Assembly: GCA_963573315.1 (NCBI GenBank)
Contig: OY752140.1
Span: 3,596,001 to 3,660,000, forward strand
Length of the DNA stretch: 64,000 nucleotides
From: Entomortierella parvispora
Taxonomy: Eukaryota; Mortierellomycota; Mortierellomycetes; Mortierellales; Mortierellaceae
Reading direction: 5' to 3'
In this document: positions 34,308-44,931 of the stretch, piece after piece
Layout of the letters: every line of letters begins with the position of its first letter
Numbering within the stretch: the first letter of the stretch is position 1
Notes under the pieces: generated by a model
Databases searched by the model: none
The model's input: the letters and a program-made list of their open reading frames with translations, nothing else
Told to the model about the DNA's origin: nothing
Translations under genes and position numbers: made by a program

Positions 34308-35227
34308 TTAAAGATGAGTGCCGGGACGGTGAAACTCGTGCACCTGCTCAATTGGGACACCATCCGCGTTGTAGTCGTGTGCTGGGAAAACGGTGTCAAC
34401 TTCGCTACGATATGTAAGGATCTTGTCGATAGCCTTCATGGCATTGCCCCAATGACAGGTCGACATGGCCAAGGGTCCTGAAACACAAGGGATCTTTGAA
34501 AACATAGGGTTGGCAGCAACGTTCATCACCGCGTCACCGACCATAATGGAACGCGAAGGGATATGAACAAAAGAGGCAGATCCTAAGAAATGAAAAGTAG
34601 AAGCGTAGAGCTTGGTTAGCCACTGCTCCAACGGAGAAGCTGTCCCAAGAAGGAATATACCAAGCCGCGAAGGAAAGGCGCACCAGGTGTATGTCCATGT
34701 GTCTCCACGAATTTGAGAACATGATCAAACTCCCACTTGTCGCCATCACGAAGTGTGATAACCCTGTCCTCTGGCAGCTTGACCTGGGACTCGTGCGAAA
34801 AATGCTTCAGGATGGCAAAGGTCCAGGTGTCGGTGGTCACACTCCGGAAGCTCCTGCCCTCACAAATGAACGGTTTCTCTTCCGCGTGAATGACGGCCTT
34901 GGCCTCGGGGTATTTTTCTAGCAGAGCTGGAGCCGCTCCAGTGTGGTCGAGATGTCCATGGGTGATGCAGATGTATCGAATAGTATCCTTTTCGTGAGTC
35001 AAGACCTCGGAGATAGCCTTGAGTAGCTTCTCGGGCTGGGTTGGGTCTCCAGAGTCAATGAGGAGCCACTCGTGCGCAGGTTGTGGGCCAGAGTTCACAG
35101 CATTGCCTTGAACCAAGAAGGTGGAAACGGGCACAGCGACGCCAGGAGCGACAGGCCAGATAATGGTGCATCTGAAGAGGCCGGGGCGGACCTGGACATA
35201 GCGGTTGAGGTCAGGAAGGTCGTACAT
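34308..35227 (-). CDS. Metallo-beta-lactamase-fold hydrolase
   Basis: Zinc hydrolase of the glyoxalase II/lactamase_B superfamily. Exons 34684-35227 and 34308-34582 join to 272 aa. The metal-binding THGHLDH is at 89-95, with GHTPGS around 178-183, then the GDA motif and PAHDY near the C-terminus, so both zinc sites appear complete. The exon junction is set by reading frame: only the donor GTGCGC at 34683 keeps the frame and gives the expected HTPG|SASF; the more canonical GTATAT donor at 34660 would shift it. Start chosen at MYDLPDL; the frame stays open upstream but the extra sequence is low in quality. The substrate is unknown. It is head to head with MMS19. Confidence 0.87.
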
Positions 35228-35753
35228 GGGGCGATGGAGGGAGAATGAGAGAGGGGTGTGGGGTGTGGAGGGAGAGAGGAATGAAGGCAAGATGTGGAAA
35301 GTAGGGCGCAGTCTTTTATGGTCCGAAGAAAGAAGAAAGTCTGTTGCGGCGCGCGCCAAAGCCTCGAGGAGCAAAATGGCCTTTTGCGGAAGCAAGCAAG
35401 CAAGCAAGCAAAACACCTTGACGCCGTTTGACTTTTGAGAGAAGAGAATACTGAAGTAAGAGGAAAGTGACCGTGAATCCTCCTGGAGAAACAGCGTGCA
35501 CCCGCAAACAATCAGATAAGAAAAGTCACATGATCACTTTGACTGACTAACAGTGGTTGTTGCAGGCTGGCTGCAACAACCACTGCTCACACAGAAGACT
35601 GGCACACAGAAGATTGGCACATATTCTTGTTCCTCCTCCTCCTCCTCTTTCCCATCCGCATCCCTCATTCCCTCTCCCCCCTCCCCTCTCTCCCTTCCCT
35701 CTCTCCTCTCTCTACTCTCCCTCTCCCTCACTCCCCGGGGATTCAACTCGACC
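35228..35753. promoter_or_regulatory. Bidirectional promoter region of the MBL-fold gene and MMS19
   Basis: This 526-nt region holds an AGCA tetranucleotide tract (35391-35410), a perfect 15-bp inverted repeat (35551-35585), a 15-mer direct repeat with one change (35588-35617) and a CT-rich leader (about 35630-35740) before the MMS19 ATG. Confidence 0.6.
35551..35585. repeat. Perfect 15-bp inverted repeat, 5-base loop
   Basis: Arms CAGTGGTTGTTGCAG (35551-35565) and its reverse complement (35571-35585) are separated by GCTGG. It could form a hairpin in RNA or a cruciform in DNA. It lies about 170 nt upstream of the MMS19 start codon and is followed by two near-identical copies of CACACAGAAGAYTGG. 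Confidence 0.9.
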
Positions 35754-38700
35754 ATGGACAGGCTCATCTCCACCTACATCCTCGCCCAGACCGACTCGCA
35801 AGAGCAGGCTGACGCCGCGATCCAGGACATTGTCAGGGGTAACATAACATACTTCATTCCTTGTTTCTTGTCCCTTTGCTCAGCTTCAGGTTTCACCCCT
35901 GATCCTCTCCCATCCTCACATTCTCGTTCTCATTTTTTCTTAGATGTCGGCACAAACCCTGCCAAGCTCCTCATGCTCGTTCAGGGACTCGGCGAGTACC
36001 TGACCAGCGACGAGGCCTTTGTGCGGTCAAAAGGCAAGCTGACTGATTCTCTTTTCGCGGCTGGATCGGCGATTGCGCTCCTATCTGATCTGATGTGTGT
36101 CTCCTTCTTACCTTCCTCTACATCCCTTTTGCTTTTGTCGCAATAGCCACCGCCCTCCTATCAACCACTCTCGCCACCCTGGATCAATCAAAGGTCAATG
36201 CCAGCGCAGGTAATATGATCTCTGTCGTATTGACAAGTGAATACGAGACAAGATCCACTTTTTTGCCTTGTCGTCGTAACTCACTGTCCTGATTCCCTTT
36301 CTTGCTAGTCACCGTCCTGGTTGAATTCTTCTGCGACAGACTCACGGATCAGGCATGTGTACCCGAGCTTTTGAAGGGCCTCTTGGCTCTCTCCACCTTT
36401 GACAAGTTCACAGGTGTGGACTGTGTCAAGGCTGTCAAGGCGTAAGAGATGGTTCTATTTTCCTCCTTTGGCTGGATGGCCCTGATCCGTACCCTTTCTA
36501 CCTTTCCTGATCGCGTGCTAACTGAATGTCATCGTGTCTCTTGTGTAGTATCCTGGCTCTCGTCAATGTCCAAACATATCAGCAAACCGCCCGCCATTAC
36601 GTCTTTTTGTTTTTCGAATCCGCCATTAAAAACTACACGCAGAGTATGCAAACAATCAGGACACGGGATCTAATATCTGGTACAAGACGTTCAAGCTGAC
36701 TGACTTTTTTTCCACGTCTTAGGTCTCCGATCAATGTCTGCAGACTTTGTGTTTGGCTTTATTCAGTGTCTCGATGGCGAAAAGGACCCCAGGAACCTCA
36801 TGCTGGCTTTCACTCTTATCAAGCTTATTATTCAGGAATTTGACATTGCCCAGCACGTCGAGGTTCGTAACCTGGATCTCCTTCTCTTCACCCGGAAATG
36901 ACAGATCTTTTTTTTTTTTTTTTTTTTTTTTTTCACGATATCAGTCTACTTACCAAGAACTGATTTCTAATTCAAACTCAGGATCTCTTTGAGGTGACAT
37001 TTTGCTACTTCCCCATCACATTCAGACCCCCGCCTGATGATCCTTATGGCATCACCTCTGAGCACCTGAAGATCGGCCTCAGGGATTGTCTATCGGCAAC
37101 ACCTTACTTTGCCAAGTTTGCTTTGCCACTGTTGCTGGAGAAACTTTCGTCGAGCTCAGGAAGCGCCAAGGTAAAATGGACGAGATCTCAGGGCAGCAGA
37201 CTGCGCTCGCTCGCGGAGCGACACTGAGGGAATGTCCCGGCTTGAAAATGACTGATAGAGCCTAAACTCTAAATGTGGCTACGTTTGAACCCGATAGAAA
37301 GATTCAATGGAGACAATCGCCGCGTGCGCACCAGTTTACGGATCCTCGGCGCTCACTCCCTATGCAGAAGAGCTGTGGAATGGACTTCAGAATGAGGTAG
37401 AGCAGCGGAGCAAAATATTTTACAGAACCCAGGATGTTTTCCGCTCTCGTTGAAGCTTACAATTTGATACTCTTGATACACTCATTAGATCTTCCATGCA
37501 ACAGGAGATGAGCTCGAACAGGTTGCCTTGAACACACTGCAGGTTATCACGACAGAACTCTCCATGGGTGTCAGTATGGGAGGCACGAATGACCCTGTGG
37601 AGAAGTTCCTCCGACCAATTATCACGGACTGCATGACTCAACTCCAAAAGCCAGAGCTCAAACTCGCCAAACCCAGTGGAAAGATTCTGAAGGCCTGCGC
37701 TATGGCGTCCGGTATGTCTTTAGAGGTGTATTCTGTGTTGTATTTGATCCGAACCTCAATCCCCAGGGCTTACAGTTCTCCTTTCAATGTCACATAGATC
37801 CCGCCTGCACGGCGATTACCCTTGCAACGATCCCCACCCTTCTCTCGCAGTATACAACCAGCGAACAGTCTACACGGAAGAAGGCATTGCTGGACGTCCT
37901 CCTCGACTTTTTGGAGGCCAGCCGGGTGCTTTATGGAACAGCAGGACAGCCTACTGGACGTAAGTCAAAAAAATAATCCAAGGAGTCGTGGATCACAGGC
38001 TAACGTATATCTATGTGGGAAACATTATAGACGATTCCGACTTTGTTACGCCACTTTTGACCTTCAAGGACCGTTTCTTTGAGCTTTTCACCAACGCGCT
38101 CTTATCTTCGAACGATTACAACGCTTTGAGACTTGCTGGCGTTAAAGGCCTCCATGGAATGATTTTACTCCGTGAATTTCTTTCAGAAACAGAGATTTCA
38201 TATGCCGTTCAATACTTTGTTCGCATCGTCCTGGAGGATCCAGATTCAGAGTTGCAGTAAGTATTTTAAAAAAACTGGCAACGAATTCCGCCTCACTCTT
38301 GTTGTTGATATTGGTGACTCGGTGACTCTGACAGTTTGGACTTGCGTCCTCAATTATAGGGAGGCTGCATTGGAGTCTTTGTCGTCTCTGGCGTTGATCA
38401 TGCCAGGAGTTGTCCGATCAATGGCATTGCCCGCCTTCTTTGAGATGCTCCCTACCACCCAGAACGACATGGAAGTGGACTCTGTCGTCCAGCGAAAGAG
38501 TCCCGAGTATATTTTGAACGCCGTGACCAAGATTGGCATGGAGCCAACCTTGTTTGCCGATGTAGTGCCTCAGGTGTTGGAGAAAGTCGACCAGGTTTCA
38601 TCAGACTTCAGTGGATCTAGCACCACCTACCCTATTGCCTTGCTCACAACGCTATTGGTTCTTCTCCGATCCAAAGCCGAGCGCAAGCATGCCGATCTTT

Positions 38701-40361
38701 CACAGTACTTGAGCAATTTGGTCCCCCACCTTATCGGCAAGTGCATCTCCCCAACCTTGACTCAGGACGATGGCGACCATATTATGAAGAATGCTGAAAT
38801 TCTGGAGGTCGTAGCGGGTATTACCCGCGTGGTGATGGTTCATGTTGAAACTGGGTAAGTGTTTCGAATATTGTGGAGGTCCACAAAGTACGCAAGACGT
38901 GGAGTATTTACTTTGCTCTGACTTTTTATCGTCAATGCCAATCTATTAGTGCCCAAATTGAGTTTGTCAAGTCCATTTTCAACATCTTTGTTCACGGAAA
39001 CCTCGCCATTTTGCCAGCTTACAAAGCGAATGCCGGTGATGTCGCTTTTAGCCCCTTGAGCACCAATGGCAGAGTCTCTCAACAAAACACCTGTACTCTC
39101 TTTTCTACTGTTATTGATGGTTGTCGCCAACAGGTAAGCAGAAGTTTGATATGTATCCTCTGGTCCATTTGATTGATGGATGTTTATACTTATGGTTCTT
39201 ACTATCTTGATAGACAACGCTGCCCGTCGAAAATCTCCAGCAGTTCACAGGATCGTTGGTCGAGGTGGCGATCAACACTGCCAATGTTACTCAACGTACG
39301 GCTTTGTCCAAGGCTGTGGCTACTATTCTTAACAAGTATAACAAGGCCAACGTACTCGAATCGTTCATTGGACAGACCTTGATTCCAGAGCTTCATTTGA
39401 TCATTCGACAGGAGCAGGCCTCCTTCGAGGCCCGTGAGGCTGCCTTGATCATGTACACTTGGATTACCAAGGCCTTGGTGCTGAGCACCAACAATCTTGG
39501 ATATGACATGACGGGCGAGTTGATGAACATCTTTTCGGTCCCAAGGTTGGGCAAGATTGCGGCAGATGGATTCAACCTTGTCATTGGCGAGCAGCGTGAC
39601 GTTTTGACCAAGGAGACATTTGCTGTTCTTCGTGTAAGTTGCATGCCTGCCTTTCTTTTTCTCTTTCTTGTTATCCTTTCTATGTACTGGCGAATGAATT
39701 CAATGGGAAACAATAGCCTAACGCTTTTCCTCCCTCTGCATTCTAGCTTTTGTACAAGCAACGGTTCTTTAACTACTGCATCCCAGTTCTCGTAAAGGGC
39801 TTTGAGAGCTCAAAGGACGAGGTCCGTCACAACTTTTTGATTGCCCTCTCCCACGTCTTGCGGAATATTCCCAAGCAAGTTCTCTTGACAGAGCTTCCAC
39901 CTGTAAGTGATTGTTCAGATGTGATAAATAACCCATGAGCGCCGTTACTGACTCAAGTCCCGCTCCTTTTTTTATACGATGTTCAGCTGCTGCCAATGCT
40001 TGTTCATTCCCTCTCTTTCCCCGACCCGGAACTCAAGTCGTCCACGATCGAAACATTCCAGATTATTACCAAAGATGCCCCAGGACTGATGGCCGATCAC
40101 CTCTCGACCTTGACACCACTCCTGATCAACCTGACAAGTGCAAAGGATCCTGCCAATACGATGAAGGTCAGGATAGCGGCTCTCAAGTGTTTGGGCGCGC
40201 AACCAAAGTCCTTGCCCTTCACAGCTCTTCGCCCTTACAAACCACAAGTCCTCAAGGAATTGGAAAAATCCTTGGATGACAGGAAGCGTCTTGTCAGAAG
40301 AGAGGCTGTCGAATGCCGTAGTCAATGGTTTACGCTGAATGGAAGCATTGCCAGCGCGTAA
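35754..40361 (+). CDS. MMS19: MMS19/Met18, cytosolic iron-sulfur cluster targeting factor
   Basis: Adaptor of the CIA complex that delivers Fe-S clusters to DNA polymerases and helicases, also tied to TFIIH. Sixteen exons join in frame to 1044 aa, the family's usual size: 35754-35838, 35944-36033, 36147-36209, 36309-36441, 36549-36643, 36723-36862, 36982-37170, 37298-37396, 37489-37711, 37798-37959, 38031-38256, 38360-38854, 38950-39133, 39214-39633, 39747-39902 and 39987-40361. Diagnostic blocks are GEKDPRNLMLAF and the strongly conserved TFCYFPITF...DDPYGIT segment of exon 7. The rest is HEAT-like helices, ending in VRREAVECRSQWF. The second intron appears to be GC-AG. Fifteen introns make this the most interrupted gene here. 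Confidence 0.93.
36908..36933. repeat. T26 homopolymer in an MMS19 intron
   Basis: A run of 26 T within intron 36863-36981, about 50 nt before the acceptor, acting as a long polypyrimidine tract. Its length may be affected by sequencing error. Confidence 0.85.
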
Positions 40362-40436
40362 AAAAGAGAAGACTGGGTTCGAAAGAACACCTGAGATAGT
40401 CGCTGTAAAGAACAAACAAATCATAGAAGAAATACA

Positions 40437-40442
40437 TTTATT
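40437..40442 (-). terminator. AATAAA signal of the UBP2-like gene
   Basis: TTTATT on the plus strand, about 150 nt past the stop of the deubiquitinase. Confidence 0.5.
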
Positions 40443-40498
40443 GCCATATCCTGAAGGAAATCCCGAGCGCCCAATTGCCCCTCACAGGTTGGGCGGTA

Positions 40499-40504
40499 AA
40501 TAAA
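40499..40504 (+). terminator. AATAAA signal of MMS19
   Basis: AATAAA 138 nt after the MMS19 stop. With the minus-strand signal at 40437-40442 it implies overlapping 3' ends of the two convergent transcripts. Confidence 0.45.
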
Positions 40505-40589
40505 AGTACAAAAGAATGGTCCCCCAATGCGTTGGAGCGATAGCTGTGGTGGATTGTGTCAAGGCAACCCGTCTTCATTGAGGATCGAT

Positions 40590-43500
40590 CTAAGCAATGG
40601 ATCGGGCAATGGTCTGGACAACATCTGATGCAGTGGAACGAACATAGACACAAAAGCAGGCAGTGGATCCATCCACGCCATTGAACACTTCGTCTTCTTG
40701 TGCCTAAAGAGGTCATTCGATGATAGAAATGTGGTCAGATGTTTGGTCAAGAGGTAAAAAAAAGAAAAAAGAAAAAAAAAGGGCAGGGACTTACTTTCCC
40801 GACTTCGGATACGACATCGTCGCTATACTTTAGCCAGCGGGGCTGGTGATCCTGATCGACAGGGCCCTCAGAAGAAGAAGAGTGGGGAGAGTCATCGAGA
40901 ATGTAGATCCAATAGTGCCCAAAGTTCACAAGGCCTTCGTGATGGAACACGGCATGGATCTTGTACTCTGCTGTTGCCAGATCCTTGACCTCATCTTGAA
41001 TTCTCCCGTTCAGTCTAGCGATCTTGTCGAGTTGTTCTAAAAACAAAAAAAAAAATAGATGCAGTATTCAATATACTGTTTCATGAAGATTCCGTATTCG
41101 CCTTGAAAGCGGGGGGTTTACCGTTTTTTCTTGATTCAAGGTCAAAAAGTTCATATTTCACCTCATCCAAACTGGGTGACTCCGACATGGTCGCCTCTGG
41201 TGTATCACTTGTCGCCAGTGCTGTATCATTTGTACTGTGTGCTGCCATAGGATAACTGTGCGTTTCCATGCCTAGCGATTTCTTCTTCTCTAGCAGGCTG
41301 TCCAATACTTTGTGGTGTTGAGAGCGCTCCTCTTTCCAGAGTCGGATTCTCTTTACACGGGTTTCGTCGCCTTGAAACGTGTCAAGGTACTGATCCAAGT
41401 AAAGTCGTTTCGGGATCGAGACTCTGGCATGTGACTTGAAGGATCTCTTGTCCACGCGATCAAATTGGGTTCTCATCAGATGAATATGAAGGATCGGCGG
41501 GAGCTCTGTTACTGTGATATCGTTATCTTGAGAGGAATCGAACCCTTCCCTTGAAGTTTGGACTCCGCTGCTGCTGTTCCGGCTGCTGAAGGGGCTCTGT
41601 GGTTGTGGATGTTGATGTCCAGCATCGAAATAGTCATCCACAAGCTCCTCCATCGTCGTATCCTCTTTGACGTTCAGCAAGAGCGTGCTAAAGTCTTCTG
41701 TGATCCGGTCCTGTGGATTGTCTCCCGGCACGTCCTTTCTTCCATGTGAGGCTTTCCTGCTCGCTTTGGCGTAGAATAACCTGGAAAGGAATGATTGTGT
41801 AAAAAAAACCGTCAAGAACTCTGACATTCATTTAATAGCGTGGAAAAAAAAAGATGGCCCTTACTTGTAGAAGCGATCCACGGGGCTGCCTCCTTCTAGA
41901 GTAATAGGTTGCAAGGCAGCGTTCAATCTGTACATTAAGATCGACATGGTTTCTATTAACATCGTCATCCGGGAGAAAAGAAAAGGTCAATATTCACAAG
42001 TCATATCTCTGCCAAATACCACTCGCAATATTAACTCACCTGACACATCCTGCTGCTCGAAAATCTCGTCAGGGTTTCGTTTCTCGCCCGCGTCCGTCAG
42101 GCCATCCTTGCCAGTCGAAAGGAGCAATTGTACGAGTCTTCCAGAGGGCGTGACAGATCGAGCCTTGGCCGTTTGCATTTGTGCGAACAGCTTCTTGAGT
42201 TCGGAAACAACTGCAGATGAAAAAAAAGGGAGAAATGAGATGGGATTAGTCTTTGTCCATGTTTCCTCTATTTATCCATCTTGTTGATAACTAGACGACA
42301 TACTTTCTTTAGCTTCCGCAACGTCCTGACGAGTCAAGGTGCGACCATCAATGATCTTTTCCTTCCAATCCGGATCCTCCTCATTCTCGACATAGGCTTC
42401 CATGTTCAGGACCGTTTCCCGAATTTCCTTGACTGTGTAAATGTACTGCAAAAGTGAGTTCAGATAGCACGTATTACCGATATTAGCCAGCCCAACCGGA
42501 TTTTGGGCATAGTACATGTCCAAAATGGGGTCCTCTTGCGGAGTATCCTCCAGAGTCTGGTATGGAATATCCAAGATCTGGTCCAGCTCCAGGTCGTTCC
42601 TGGATTTCACAATGATCTCCAGATTCGACATGGAGCCAGTGTGCAATGAAGCCCTGAGCAAGCCGATCAAGACCTCGGTACTGATCCCATCTCCGCTCTC
42701 CCCAATCTCGAAATCCCTGTAAGCGGCCCTCAATTCTATGGTAGAGACGATACTTTGAGACCGTAAACGGACAATCTCAAAGTCCAGTCGTTCGCTCTTT
42801 CGGGTCTGTTGGATTTCGAGGAGGGCATCGACAAGAACATGGGCCTTTGTGATATCGTGGTCTATTCGAGTTTGGATCGCGTCCAGAACCAGGTCGTCGC
42901 TCATACTACTGAGACATCCAACTTTGTTGAAGACTGAATCCCGCTCTTTCATGAGTTGAGGTTTACTGGAGAGGTCCACTGTTTTCGCTCCTTCATACGC
43001 AGGGTCTATCGACAAAGGGATATATGAATGATATGAATGAGTGCGTTGATAGTTCACGTTTTTAGACATTCATTCAAACTATTCCCGTTCAGGATCTTAC
43101 AATCTGTTACACCCATTCGATTTAAAAGCACTTGATAAACAGGTGTCAGGAAGCCTAAGGTAAACCCGACAGAAGATTAAAATGTATACAAAGTCGGCCT
43201 CTCGTAAAGAAAACAATTCGTGAAAACTGCGTGTAACCTGGCTCAAAAACAAAAAAGCACACAAGTGATTACCTATCAAAGCAGACGGCTTTTCTTGCGA
43301 TAGAAGCAACTGCATCTGCATGGTGGCACGGCCCAACAGCTCGAGCGTCGCCAATGAATGCTCTGGAGGGTGGAACCGATCTTGTACGAGTGTGAATCCA
43401 GTGAGTTCAAAGAACTCTTTTCTGTCAGAGCCCAAAATTATGCCCAAACAAAATGAAAAAGAAGTGGATTTTGTGAGTGAAAAGAGTCCAAAGCATCAAA

Positions 43501-44198
43501 GTCCCTTCAAGCACATCATGATGCTCAAACTCTTTTGTTTACATGTTTTTGTCAAGAGAGACCCTGTTTATAAATGCCTTTGACCCTGTATTAATGGAGT
43601 TGGGAACGCCAGTCTCTGTTGGCTTGGCTGCCCCTTGCAGTATCCGGATCAAGGTCTCGATCGTGTCCACAAAGAAAGGTGCGTTGGTCAACGAGGAGGC
43701 CATGGGCTGTCGGTCTTTTCGGATCCGGCAGAGGAGACTTTGAGGAAGTGCAGATTCTTCAAGCGTGGCCGTGAGCTGCAGACCACAGTGGCAGCATTCC
43801 GAGACGACAGAGTTCTCGGAGAATTTGGTGTGCAGATGGTGGGTTTGACCTTTGCAGGCCTCGCCCCTGTTGATGTAGACGGTGTACTGTTTGAAGCAAG
43901 TCTGACAGCAGATACTCAAGGGTGTGTCGCAGTCCTCTTCTAGTTCCCCTTGGGTTGCTGCGTCTGGTGATGGTGGACTGCGATGATAGAAAACGTGGGC
44001 GTGTGGGTTAAGTCCGATCTCGTGAAATGCTAGATCGACGATCCAACGGTGAGGGGTGGTGCCCTTGAGACCCAGACTAAGGGCGGTCAGGAGATGGCCG
44101 TGGTTGTCGACAAGAGCGGGTAATAAGGTATCAGGGTTGTATTCCTGCCAGTGGTCAGAGCTGATCTCGAGCGCAGAGGAAGCCATGGTCATGTCCAT
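40590..44198 (-). CDS. Ubiquitin carboxyl-terminal hydrolase, UBP2-like (USP family)
   Basis: Cysteine protease that removes ubiquitin from proteins. Exons on the minus strand: 43543-44198, 43273-43421, 42304-43005, 42040-42210, 41865-41952, 41122-41780, 40795-41036 and 40590-40703, giving 926 aa. The Cys box GLANIGNTCYLNSLLQYIY places the nucleophile at Cys448, and the His box VNFGHYWIYI places His849. The final exon gives VFNGVDGSTACFCVYV, the closing strand of USP domains, and depends on a splice frame that ends at TAG 40590-40592. The N-terminal 440 residues contain paired cysteines (ICCQTCFKQ; ECCHCGLQ), perhaps a zinc-binding module, and helices as in yeast Ubp2. It is head to head with CAND1 and convergent with MMS19. 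Confidence 0.9.
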
Positions 44199-44298
44199 AT
44201 TCTGTGTTTTGTGGGGGACGTCGTTTTTGAAGGGACGCGGTGAGAGAGGACGGAGAGTGAACGTGTCTGAGTGGAAGGAGCAGGGACGCGAATGAACA

Positions 44299-44330
44299 GG
44301 TGAAAAGGTGAAAAGGTGAAAAGGTCAAAG
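44299..44330. repeat. GGTGAAAA tandem repeat
   Basis: Three exact octamers GGTGAAAA then one GGTCAAAG, in the divergent promoter of the deubiquitinase gene and CAND1. Confidence 0.9.
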
Positions 44331-44347
44331 CAGGGAGTGATGAACGC

Positions 44348-44372
44348 AGACAGACAGACAGACAGACAGACA
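44348..44372. repeat. GACA tetranucleotide microsatellite
   Basis: About six CAGA/GACA units in the leader of the minus-strand deubiquitinase gene. Confidence 0.85.
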
Positions 44373-44931
44373 GGTAGACAGATTGGCGAATGGAGGGCAA
44401 ATGCAAGAGGAAGTGAATGCAGTGATTGAGAGAAAGGGCGGCAGGAGGGACGCAAGACGGCTCCAGAAGGAGACTGGAGAAGGAGCACTGGGCAAAGCAC
44501 ACACACACCCTTTGCGCTGCTTTCATTGCACGCTCCTTGAATTCAAGGTACGCGCGAAGGGCGGGATCGCGTGACTGCTCCTGTGGACGACGTCAGCACG
44601 GAGGGCAGAAATTGGTGGCGCTGTGTGGTGAGAGAGAGTGAGAAGTGCCCTTTCATGGGATGGGTGTGCAGTGCGGTGGAGTGTGCCACTGTGGAAGGGG
44701 CACGCGTGCTTTTTTTTTTTTTTTTTGCTTTCCTTCGTTCTTTGTTCCTTGAACACGCTCCGAGACACTGCCTCATCTCTTTCTCTCGCATTGCATTGTC
44801 TCTTCCTTCGCCTTCTTTCATTCCCACACTTTGTTCTTTTCGCTTCTCTTCTCTTTTTCTCTTCTCTTTTCTTCTTTTCCTCAGTCTCTATCCTCCTCTG
44901 GCAGCTCACCCCCCTCCTCGACCACTCTGCC

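Larger units (their letters stand above)
44199..44931. promoter_or_regulatory. Bidirectional promoter region of the UBP2-like gene and CAND1
   Basis: This 733-nt region carries three exact copies of the octamer GGTGAAAA plus one degenerate copy (44299-44330), a GACA tetranucleotide tract (about 44348-44372), a T-run at about 44710-44726 and a CT-rich leader (44740-44890) before the CAND1 ATG. No coding sequence is supported. Confidence 0.6.

Noticed and set aside
34616-35416. N-terminal extension of the MBL-fold protein to 35416
   Set aside because: Extra residues derive from repeat- and CT-rich promoter sequence; family members start near MYDL.
41515-41550. tRNA-like GGTTCGATTCC on the minus strand
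   Set aside because: Within the deubiquitinase coding exon (EGFDSSQDN); no cloverleaf.
44299-44372. Possible CRISPR-like array
   Set aside because: Simple tandem octamers and tetramers with no spacers; the genome is eukaryotic.
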